64,000 nt of DNA from Cytophagales bacterium WSM2-2 (GTDB lineage Bacteria; Bacteroidota; Bacteroidia; Cytophagales; Cyclobacteriaceae): the NCBI GenBank assembly GCA_015472025.1, contig BNHL01000001.1, positions 1,585,501 through 1,649,500 on the forward strand, read 5' to 3'. This document shows positions 17,898 to 24,586 of the stretch, piece after piece (position 1 is the stretch's first letter; the number at the start of each line of letters is the position of its first letter). The translations under genes were made by a program, and so were the position numbers. The notes beneath the pieces were generated by a model. That model worked only from the letters and a program-made list of their open reading frames with translations. It was not told the origin of the DNA and searched no databases.

Positions 17898-18478
17898 TGA
17901 AGCGTGTTGATCAAATGCATCGTTTCCTTTTTCATGAAATCGATGGCCGGAGCAAGCGAGTCGTTTTGCACCCGGGTGTTAAAGTACAGGGCTCCTCTGA
18001 GAAAATTCTTTGAGGAATCTGTCATCGTGAATTGAAACTGGCTGGGAACTTCGCCCGCGATCTCGGCAATAACAGCAGTTTTGCCACTGGGTGTTACCGT
18101 AATCAGTTCGTCAATCGCGTTTGCTTTAATTTGTTGCTTCGAGGTGAGGTTGTAAGCATCGTTCAGCAACTCTTTCAGGATTGCCTCCCGACCGAGCACT
18201 CTTTTATAAGTAATATGAATGTTTGCTTTCAGATCAGGGTAATAGATTTCTACCCAATGACGCTCGTTGATCCATGAAGTATCTCTTAAGAGCTTGGCAT
18301 GTTTGGAATACTCAAAGCGATAAGGAAGAGTATCCGGAAGGAGTTGGTATTCCTGCTTGGGAAGGATGAGCCTGTTGTATCCTTTGGGTTTTGGTTGATA
18401 ATCTGAGGTGCACGAAAACAGAGCAAAGGCTCCGCCACCAACTAACAACCAACAGCTAACACCTAATTTATTCTTCAT
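17876..18478 (-). CDS. gldD: Gliding motility lipoprotein GldD
   Basis: GldD is a lipoprotein required for gliding and T9SS function in Flavobacterium. This 200-residue protein has a lipoprotein signal ending LFSC (Cys23), then DYQPKPKGYNRLILPKQEY, a stretch typical of GldD, and PYRFEYSKHAKL. Its ATG overlaps the gldE stop in an ATGA, as expected for coupled translation. The signal-peptide DNA is unusual: it consists largely of a simple GTTnGYTGTTGGTTG-type run. The gldE-gldD pair next to ssb and mutY is the classic arrangement. Confidence 0.95.
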   Translation of the reverse strand: MKNKLGVSCWLLVGGGAFALFSCTSDYQPKPKGYNRLILPKQEYQLLPDTLPYRFEYSKHAKLLRDTSWINERHWVEIYYPDLKANIHITYKRVLGREAILKELLNDAYNLTSKQQIKANAIDELITVTPSGKTAVIAEIAGEVPSQFQFTMTDSSKNFLRGALYFNTRVQNDSLAPAIDFMKKETMHLINTLQWKKLKP

Positions 18479-19824
18479 GCTTTCACAGCCTCCTCTTGTA
18501 CCGCAACTCTAACGCGGGTGATCCGGTTTTTGTCTACGTTGAGGATAGTAAATGTGAACCGTTCGAATACAATCTGGTCTCCAGGCTTTGGCATCGAATT
18601 ATGGAGCTCTAAAATCAGGCCGCCCAATGATTCACTTTCACCTTTGACTTCGTCAAATACGGTTGAGTCTACATCGAGCGCTTTGCACAGGTCGTGAATA
18701 GAAATTTTCCCTTCAAAAATAAATGTGCGGTCATCGATTTGCTGATATCCCTGGTTCACTTCGTCAAATTCATCATTGATGTCACCGATAATTTCTTCGA
18801 TAAGGTCTTCGAGGGTTACAACTCCGGAAGTCCCCCCATACTCATCAACCACAATTGCCATGTGCACACGTTTGCCCTGGAAATCTTTCAGAAGTGAATC
18901 CAGTTTTTTGGTTTCCGGAACAAAGAATCCGGGACGCAACAACTTTTGCCACTTGAAATTTTCACTTTCGTCAAGGTAGGGAAGCAAATCTTTTGTATAC
19001 AGAATACCTTCTATAGAGTCAATCGTTTCACGAAAGACGGGGATACGTGAAAAGCCAGACTTATTTACCTGGTCCATCAACTCGATAAAATTCAATTCAG
19101 CGTCTACCGAGGATATATCCACGCGCGACTTCATCACTTGTCTCACCGTGAGCGTTCCGAAGTTTACAATCCCTTTGAGAATATCTTTTTCCTCCTCCGT
19201 TGTCTCATTGTTCTCAGTTGTGAGCTCAAGTGCCTGATTTAGCTCCTCCACAGTCGTGCTGTATCCTTTTTTCTCAACTCTTCTCTCCACGACTTTACTC
19301 ATGCTTAGCAAGAGCCAGGAAACAGGCCTCCAAAAACTTTGCAATCCTTTCCAGACAGAACCCACTTTTCGGGCAAAGCTCAGGTTATGTTGTGTGGCGT
19401 AGACTTTGGGAACAATCTCACTAAAAAAAGTAAGGGCGAAGGTTACTGCAAAAGTCACGATACCTACAATGGTTTCGGCGGGCTTGCGCGTGCCCGTCAT
19501 TTCCCACATCAAAAAGGTTGAGATGGTAACAACTGCTACGTTTACAAAATCATGACAAATCAATATCGTTGCCAAAAGTAATCGCGGCTTTTTCAGCAGG
19601 TCAACGATTTTCCTGTCAGCAGTGTCGTCTGAGGTACGGCATCGATCAAGGAAGTCTGATTTCAGCGAGAAGAATGCCACTTCTGAAGCAGAAATAAATG
19701 CTGATATCAATAACAGAACCACTATTCCGGCAAGACTGAAAACATAAAACCAGTTAGGCCCCGCGGCCAGCAGGTCAGATAGAAACTGACTGGGGGGTTC
19801 TTCTAGTAAAAGGATTGTTTCCAA
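18475..19824 (-). CDS. gldE: Gliding motility-associated membrane protein GldE (CNNM/CBS/CorC family)
   Basis: GldE is a HlyC/CorC-family inner-membrane protein that works with GldD; the biochemical role is unresolved, and family members are linked to metal transport. The N-terminal DUF21/CNNM domain has about three or four membrane spans in residues 25-160, including AFISASEVAFFSL. A CBS pair spans about 215-345 (SGFSRIPVFRETIDSIEGILYTKDLL and MAIVVDEYGGTSGVVTLEDLIEE are split across it). A CorC_HlyC transporter-associated domain closes the protein. It is 449 residues long, follows ssb by 27 bases and overlaps gldD by four. Confidence 0.93.
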   Translation of the reverse strand: METILLLEEPPSQFLSDLLAAGPNWFYVFSLAGIVVLLLISAFISASEVAFFSLKSDFLDRCRTSDDTADRKIVDLLKKPRLLLATILICHDFVNVAVVTISTFLMWEMTGTRKPAETIVGIVTFAVTFALTFFSEIVPKVYATQHNLSFARKVGSVWKGLQSFWRPVSWLLLSMSKVVERRVEKKGYSTTVEELNQALELTTENNETTEEEKDILKGIVNFGTLTVRQVMKSRVDISSVDAELNFIELMDQVNKSGFSRIPVFRETIDSIEGILYTKDLLPYLDESENFKWQKLLRPGFFVPETKKLDSLLKDFQGKRVHMAIVVDEYGGTSGVVTLEDLIEEIIGDINDEFDEVNQGYQQIDDRTFIFEGKISIHDLCKALDVDSTVFDEVKGESESLGGLILELHNSMPKPGDQIVFERFTFTILNVDKNRITRVRVAVQEEAVKA

Positions 19825-19851
19825 GCATCAACTGATTCGTTGCACAAAAAA

Positions 19852-20286
19852 TTAAAAGGGCAGATCGTCCGTGGCGTTGTCCTGAGGCTTGAAATCGTCT
19901 GTCGGAACTGAAGCCGTCTGCGTTGCTGGCCGTTCAAAGTTGCCACCGCCACCCGACTTGGAGCCAATCAAGGTCATATTGTCTCCAATCACTTCAGTAG
20001 TATAACGTGTTACTCCGTCTTTCTCCCAACTGCGGGTACGCATCTTACCTTCGATATAAACCTGGTCGCCTTTATGTAAATATTTTGACGCGGTCTCAGC
20101 TAATCCCCTCCACAGTACAACATTATGCCAATCCGTAATCTCTTTTCTTTCTCCGGTAGTCTTATCCTTGTACACTTCTGACGTAGCTAATGTAAAATTG
20201 ACTACCATCGTACCGCTTTCCAGAGTCCTGGATTCGGGTTCCTTACCTAATCTTCCCAATAGAATCACCTTATTCACTCCTGACAT
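19852..20286 (-). CDS. ssb: Single-stranded DNA-binding protein
   Basis: SSB coats single-stranded DNA during replication and repair. The OB-fold begins MSGVNKVILLGRLGKEPE, contains WHNVVLWRGLAETASKYL and EGKMRTRSWEKDG, and a flexible linker leads to the conserved acidic tip DDLPF that recruits partner proteins. The start at 20286 is chosen because homologous OB folds begin there; the frame stays open to 20352 but that part lies over a promoter-like box. It lies between mutY and gldE. Confidence 0.95.
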   Translation of the reverse strand: MSGVNKVILLGRLGKEPESRTLESGTMVVNFTLATSEVYKDKTTGERKEITDWHNVVLWRGLAETASKYLHKGDQVYIEGKMRTRSWEKDGVTRYTTEVIGDNMTLIGSKSGGGGNFERPATQTASVPTDDFKPQDNATDDLPF

Positions 20287-20340
20287 ATTGCTATTTGTTT
20301 TATTACGAGACTCAGCCAGCGAAATAGTTGTGCCGGATTG

Positions 20341-20348
20341 CAAATTTA
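20341..20348 (-). promoter_or_regulatory. -7 promoter box for the ssb-gldE-gldD run
   Basis: TAAATTTG on the minus strand matches TAnnTTTG exactly and lies just after the mutY stop. Initiation near 20336 would leave a leader of about 50 bases. The -33 region is not a clear match, so this is tentative. Confidence 0.35.
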
Positions 20349-20361
20349 CCAAAAATCTCCT

Positions 20362-21438
20362 TTACGAATTTTCCTTAAGAAAGCGATCGATCAAAATCGG
20401 TTTGGGAAGCTTGAATACTTCTTTTCGATTGTAATTTTTTAGCTCCAGTCGTTTGGCAGCTGTCTGATCTGTTTTTGAAAATGATTTCCTTACGCTAATG
20501 AACTTCACCTTCAATTTTTGATGCGAAAGAATATGGGTAAGTATTTTACTTTCATCAATCATCGTAGAGGCGGATAAGAATTTGTCTTTTGCTATGAGTA
20601 CGCTCGTCTTTTCGCTTCGGGCGCACTCAATAAGATAGAAATCATACAGTCCTCGCCAGATATCTTTTCCATTTCTTTGACGCATGAGGATTCCTTTTGG
20701 AGTGTGGATTACAAAATAGTAGAGATAGCGCGTCTTTACTTTGACTTTTTTCGACTTAACCGGAAGCAAAGCCTGCAAGTTTTTTTGATTGGCTTCACAG
20801 TTTTTTGAAAAAACGCACTCACCACACTTCGGGTTTTTTGGAAGACAATGCAACGCGCCAAACTCCATCACAGCCTGATTGAAAATATCCGGCTGCTTTT
20901 TGTCAATTAGTTCATTCGCCAGGGAGAAGAAATATTTTTTTCCTTCATCTGACGCGATGTCTTTGTCTACCCCAAACACTCGTGACAGCACTCGAAAAAC
21001 ATTTCCGTCAACAACAGCTACGCTTTCCTGAAAAGCAATGGAGGCAATAGCAGCAGCAGTGTATGGTCCAATACCGGGAAGTTTTTTCAGCTCTTCGAAT
21101 GAAGAAGGAAATTGTCCATTATAGTTTTTGACAATTTCTTTCGCACAGCGATGAAGGTTTCTGGCCCGGGAATAGTAGCCTAATCCCTGCCACAGACGCA
21201 ATACTTTTTGCTCAGGTGCCTTTGCCAAATGAACTACCGAGGGGAATGCCCTCACAAACGCTTCGTAGTAAGGCAAGCCCTGTGCTACGCGCGTTTGCTG
21301 AAGAATTATTTCACTAAGCCAGATCTTAAAGGGGTCGCGTGTGTTGCGCCAGGGCAGCTGACGGAAATTCGACCGGTACCAATCGATAATAGCCCGAAAA
21401 AAAAAACCTCTGATCATGTGTTCGGGCGTGAATCTCAT
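20362..21438 (-). CDS. mutY: Adenine DNA glycosylase MutY
   Basis: MutY removes adenine mispaired with 8-oxoguanine. The catalytic glutamate is Glu43 in LSEIILQQT, the helix-hairpin-helix is LPGIGPYTAAAI (about 120-131), and the catalytic aspartate is Asp144 in VVDGNVFR. The iron-sulfur ligands are Cys198, Cys205, Cys208 and Cys214, with the standard C-x6-C-x2-C-x5-C spacing. The C-terminal third is the weakly conserved NUDIX-like recognition domain. ATGs at 21438 and 21417 are both possible. It is divergent from the HU gene. Confidence 0.95.
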   Translation of the reverse strand: MRFTPEHMIRGFFFRAIIDWYRSNFRQLPWRNTRDPFKIWLSEIILQQTRVAQGLPYYEAFVRAFPSVVHLAKAPEQKVLRLWQGLGYYSRARNLHRCAKEIVKNYNGQFPSSFEELKKLPGIGPYTAAAIASIAFQESVAVVDGNVFRVLSRVFGVDKDIASDEGKKYFFSLANELIDKKQPDIFNQAVMEFGALHCLPKNPKCGECVFSKNCEANQKNLQALLPVKSKKVKVKTRYLYYFVIHTPKGILMRQRNGKDIWRGLYDFYLIECARSEKTSVLIAKDKFLSASTMIDESKILTHILSHQKLKVKFISVRKSFSKTDQTAAKRLELKNYNRKEVFKLPKPILIDRFLKENS

Positions 21439-21505
21439 AAAATCCGGTCAATCCACCGAACACATCTTCCATTCGAAGCCATCTATGTGATTATCAGTAA
21501 ATTCA

Positions 21506-21537
21506 TTTTGCGTTTGAACGTTCTGCGGTTAACTTTG
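21506..21537 (+). promoter_or_regulatory. Bacteroidota-type promoter for the HU gene
   Basis: TTTTG at 21506-21510 and TAACTTTG at 21530-21537 match the -33 and -7 elements, with a spacing of 19. Initiation near 21542 would give a leader of about 14 bases. This is the best-formed promoter in the window. Confidence 0.65.
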
Positions 21538-21555
21538 CGGCCTTCTTAAAATTCT

Positions 21556-21861
21556 ATGACCAAGGCAGACGTAATCAACCAGATCGCTGAAAAAACAGGC
21601 ATCGACAAAGCTGACGTGTCAGCAAGTGTTGAAGCATTTTTCAATATTGTAAAGACCAACATGTCTAACGGCCACAACATTTATGTGCGTGGCTTCGGAA
21701 GTTTCATCAATAAAAAACGTAAAAAGAAAATTGCGCGAAATATTTCACGTAATACCGCTATTGTAATTGATGAGCATTTCGTCCCCAGCTTCAAACCCGC
21801 CAAGATTTTCGTCAACAAAATCAAGAACAGCGAGAAAGTAAAGCAACACGCTGAGAAATAG
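21556..21861 (+). CDS. HU-family DNA-binding protein
   Basis: HU-type proteins bend and compact DNA. The 101-residue protein has the N-terminal helices (MTKADVINQIAEKTGIDKADV), the beta-arm region after VRGFGSFINKKRKKKIARN, and a C-terminal part carrying VPSFKPAKIFVNKI. The arm proline region is altered from the common RNPQTG to SRNTAIVID, as seen in Bacteroidota paralogues upstream of rng. It faces mutY and leads a run with a TPR protein, a basic mini-protein and RNase G/E. Confidence 0.93.
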   Translation: MTKADVINQIAEKTGIDKADVSASVEAFFNIVKTNMSNGHNIYVRGFGSFINKKRKKKIARNISRNTAIVIDEHFVPSFKPAKIFVNKIKNSEKVKQHAEK

Positions 21862-21947
21862 TTAGTCGTTATTCGTTAAAATTTGTTCGTTGCCCGGCCT
21901 TGCGAGGTATTACACGAATAACTAACAACGGATAACCAACAACGAAA
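21861..21947. repeat. Bulged inverted repeat with short tandem repeat, HU-TPR gap
   Basis: The left arm at 21861-21876 (gttagtcgttattcgt) and the right arm at 21913-21925 (acgaataactaac) pair over 13 positions if three bases are bulged from the left arm. The right arm runs into a tandem pair of ataacYaacaacg units at about 21917-21944 just before the TPR start codon. It may be a structured leader or a dispersed repeat; the HU stop codon overlaps its first base. Confidence 0.55.
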
Positions 21948-22763
21948 ATGCTAAAGACCAGAATCATATTAATTGCCGCCAGCATCGTAGTCGTTTGGCT
22001 GATTTTTCTTTTGCCCAAAGCAGTGGTCGAAAACGAAAGTCAGATGAAATCGGCTGACTCTGCGGTCACAAAAAAAGATTCCCATCTGCCAGCTGAACAT
22101 TCCCAGGCTTCGCCAGCCCTTATTGCGCGTATCCGCAAAAGCAAGGCCGGCTTTCAAAATTCGTCTGATAAAAAAAATGCTATCTTTGCCGACTCTTTGC
22201 AAAATCTTTACACCCAGGCGGGTCAGTTTGACAGTGCTGCCTGGTATGGAGAGAGGGCAGCAACGTTCTTTAACACGACCGAAAGTTTTCTAAAAACCGG
22301 CAACAGCTTTTATGAGGCTTATACTTTTGCTATGGATGCTCCTAAGCAGAAGATATTGGCAGAAAAAGCCCGTGAATACCTTGGCAAGGTGACTGCTGTC
22401 AATCCAAAGAACTACGAGGCACGCATCAAAATTGCGATGACTTATTTAAGTTCTGGCGGCCCAATGCAGGGAATCCGTCAGTTACGGGAAGTAATTGCTG
22501 AGGATCCGAAAAATGAGCTTGCCTTGTTGAATATGGGGATGCTCTCCGTTCAGTCCGGGCAAAACGGCAAAGCGATTGAATGGCTCAAGCAGCTAGTGGA
22601 AGTCAACCCGAAACATCTCCAGGGGCAACTCCTGCTGGGTGTGGCTTACCTGAATGACGGACACAAAACCGAGGCTCGTGCTCAATTTGAAAAAGTAAAA
22701 AAAATGGATAATGATCCTGCTGTGCAAGCCACAGTGGAATCTTACCTGAGGGACTTGAAATAA
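21948..22763 (+). CDS. Membrane-anchored TPR protein
   Basis: One N-terminal membrane span (about residues 5-25, IILIAASIVVVWLIFLLP) anchors a polar linker and four or so tetratricopeptide repeats, such as AKEYLGK-type and NMGMLSVQSGQNGKAIEWLKQ units, in the C-terminal two thirds. TPRs mediate protein contacts; no enzyme motif is visible. The 271-residue protein lies between HU and rng, a recurrent Bacteroidota order, so it may act with RNA or division machinery, but that is a guess. The leader carries the inverted repeat described separately. Confidence 0.85.
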   Translation: MLKTRIILIAASIVVVWLIFLLPKAVVENESQMKSADSAVTKKDSHLPAEHSQASPALIARIRKSKAGFQNSSDKKNAIFADSLQNLYTQAGQFDSAAWYGERAATFFNTTESFLKTGNSFYEAYTFAMDAPKQKILAEKAREYLGKVTAVNPKNYEARIKIAMTYLSSGGPMQGIRQLREVIAEDPKNELALLNMGMLSVQSGQNGKAIEWLKQLVEVNPKHLQGQLLLGVAYLNDGHKTEARAQFEKVKKMDNDPAVQATVESYLRDLK

Positions 22764-22778
22764 ATTATTGTTTAACCA

Positions 22779-22794
22779 TCTGCCAGCTGGCGGA
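22779..22794. repeat. 16-base near-perfect palindrome
   Basis: The sequence tctgccagctggcgga is symmetrical apart from one base pair and has a perfect ten-base core (gccagctggc). It lies between the TPR gene and the 29-residue basic gene. It could be a protein-binding site or a dispersed short palindrome; no other full copy was noticed in the window. Confidence 0.5.
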
Positions 22795-22811
22795 CAAAAT
22801 CAAAACACATT

Positions 22812-22901
22812 ATGCCAAGTGGAAAAAAAAGGAAGAAGCACAAAATGGCTACACACAAGCGCAAGAAGCGTTTGAGAAAAAACAGACATAAGAAAAAATA
22901 A
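22812..22901 (+). CDS. 29-residue Lys/Arg-rich peptide, ribosomal-like
   Basis: The frame reads MPSGKKRKKHKMATHKRKKR and ends in a further nine residues, LRKNRHKKK. Over 60 percent of the residues are Lys, Arg or His and there are no acidic residues. The motif (KRKKHKMATHKRKKRLRK) resembles the C-terminal basic segment of the mitochondrial small-subunit protein mS38 (AURKAIP1/COX24), so a ribosome- or rRNA-bound role is plausible. The gene sits 48 bases after the TPR gene and 44 before rng. It is too short for routine gene calling and is easily missed. Seen: a clean ATG-to-TAA frame. Inferred: the ribosomal link. Confidence 0.75.
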   Translation: MPSGKKRKKHKMATHKRKKRLRKNRHKKK

Positions 22902-22945
22902 GCCTCTTCCGTAAGAAGAATTTAAAAACCTAAAACATTTCAGTT

Positions 22946-24535
22946 TTGAGTAATGAGCTAATCATAAGCGCAACTCAGAACGGATGTCGCATCGCCCTTC
23001 TTAAGGACAAACAACTTGCCGAGTTCCATGAAGAACAGGACGGCAGCAAGTTTGTAGTTGGTGATATTTACATGGGTACCGTTAAGAAAGTAGTACCCGG
23101 ACTGAACGCGGCCTTTATCGATATCGGGTATGAGAAAGATGCCTTTCTGCATTACCTCGACCTGGGTCCAAAATTCAGTTCACTTCAAAAATTCACTAAA
23201 CTCGTCCGTGCTAAGAAGATCACCGGGGGCAAACTGGATAAATTCCAAGTCGAGAGAGACATTGACAAGCATGGTAAAATAACCCAGCAGCTTTCAAAAG
23301 GTCAGCTCGTTCCGGTGCAGGTAGTTAAAGAACCGATTTCTACCAAAGGTCCGCGACTTTCGTGTGAGTTATCCATAGCCGGAAGATATCTGGTGTTGGT
23401 GCCCTTTTCATCCGGGGTAAGCATTTCAAAAAGGATTTCAAGCAGTGACGAGCGCAAGAGGTTGCAGCGTCTCATACAGTCCATCAAACCCGAGAACTTC
23501 GGGGTGATTATTCGCACCGTGGCGGAGGGGAAAGAGGTAGCTGAACTTGACAAAGACCTGCGCAACCTCGTTAAAACCTGGGAAGAAGGCATGACACGTA
23601 TGGTCGCTGCCAACCCGCGCGATAAGGTAATTGGAGAACTGAATAAGGCTTCCTCATTGCTTCGCGATGTCCTTAACGAGTCGTTTGACAGCGTGTGGGT
23701 TGACGACAAAAAGATTTTCGATGAGGTAAAAAGCTACATTCATCAAATAGCCCCCGACAAAGAAAAGATTGTAAAACTCTACACCGGGAAGCTCAAACTC
23801 TTCGAACACTATGGAGTTGAGCGGCAGATCAAGGCAGCATTTGGACAAACTGTAAGCTTACGTGGCGGTGGTTATCTGATTATCGAGCATACCGAGGCGC
23901 TTCACGTGATCGATGTGAACAGTGGCAACAAGAGCAACCGCGAAGAAAACCAGGAGACTACTGCCATGTCAGTGAACATGGAGGCCGTTCGCGAAGTGGC
24001 TCGCCAGTTACGCTTGCGTGATATGGGTGGAATTGTTGTTGTGGATTTCATTGACATGAGAAATCCCGAGAACAAAAAGCTGATTTCTCAGAAGATGAAG
24101 GATGAAATGGAGAACGATCGTGCCAAACACACGGTACTTCCTCTTTCCAAATTCGGTCTGATGCAAATCACACGCGAGCGTGTTCGTCCACAGATGAATA
24201 TCGTGACCCGTGAAGTATGCCCTACCTGCAATGGCACCGGCAAAATCAATGCATCAATTTTAGTGACTGATCAGATTGAGAGTAATATTCAACATTTGTT
24301 CGAAAAGCAAAACGAGAAAAAGCTCGTGCTTGCCTTACATCCGTTCCTGTATGCTTACTACACAAAAGGTTTCATTTCAAAGCGTGTAAAGATGTACTTC
24401 AAGTATAAACGCTGGGTGGAGATGATTAAGGACAGCTCACTTGGAATTACAGAATTCCATTTCCTGAATAAGGATGGTGAGGAGATTGATCTTGGTCAGA
24501 AAACCGAAGCAGTGGCCATCGAACCTGCGGCTTAG
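22946..24535 (+). CDS. rng: Ribonuclease G/E family endoribonuclease
   Basis: RNase G/E enzymes process rRNA and start mRNA decay. The S1 domain starts at about residue 38 (VGDIYMGTVKKVVPGLNAAFIDIG). The catalytic aspartates are Asp323 in HVIDVNSG and Asp367 in VVVDFID, and the zinc-link cysteines are Cys425 and Cys428 in CPTCNGTG. At 529 residues it has the RNase G-like length without the RNase E scaffold tail. The start is TTG at 22946: an in-frame stop at 22931 excludes anything longer, and the TTG yields the expected MSNELII. A strong terminator follows the stop. Confidence 0.94.
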   Translation: MSNELIISATQNGCRIALLKDKQLAEFHEEQDGSKFVVGDIYMGTVKKVVPGLNAAFIDIGYEKDAFLHYLDLGPKFSSLQKFTKLVRAKKITGGKLDKFQVERDIDKHGKITQQLSKGQLVPVQVVKEPISTKGPRLSCELSIAGRYLVLVPFSSGVSISKRISSSDERKRLQRLIQSIKPENFGVIIRTVAEGKEVAELDKDLRNLVKTWEEGMTRMVAANPRDKVIGELNKASSLLRDVLNESFDSVWVDDKKIFDEVKSYIHQIAPDKEKIVKLYTGKLKLFEHYGVERQIKAAFGQTVSLRGGGYLIIEHTEALHVIDVNSGNKSNREENQETTAMSVNMEAVREVARQLRLRDMGGIVVVDFIDMRNPENKKLISQKMKDEMENDRAKHTVLPLSKFGLMQITRERVRPQMNIVTREVCPTCNGTGKINASILVTDQIESNIQHLFEKQNEKKLVLALHPFLYAYYTKGFISKRVKMYFKYKRWVEMIKDSSLGITEFHFLNKDGEEIDLGQKTEAVAIEPAA

Positions 24536-24553
24536 CATCAAAAGATTTATTTC

Positions 24554-24586
24554 AAGCCGCTCCGATTCATCGGGGCGGCTTTTTTA
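24554..24586 (+). terminator. Rho-independent terminator of rng
   Basis: A GC-rich hairpin pairs aagccgctccgat (24554-24566) with atcggggcggctt (24569-24581), one G-T wobble, followed directly by a run of T to 24585. It lies 18 bases after the rng stop. The stop codon of the convergent histidine kinase falls inside the T-tract. Confidence 0.9.
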
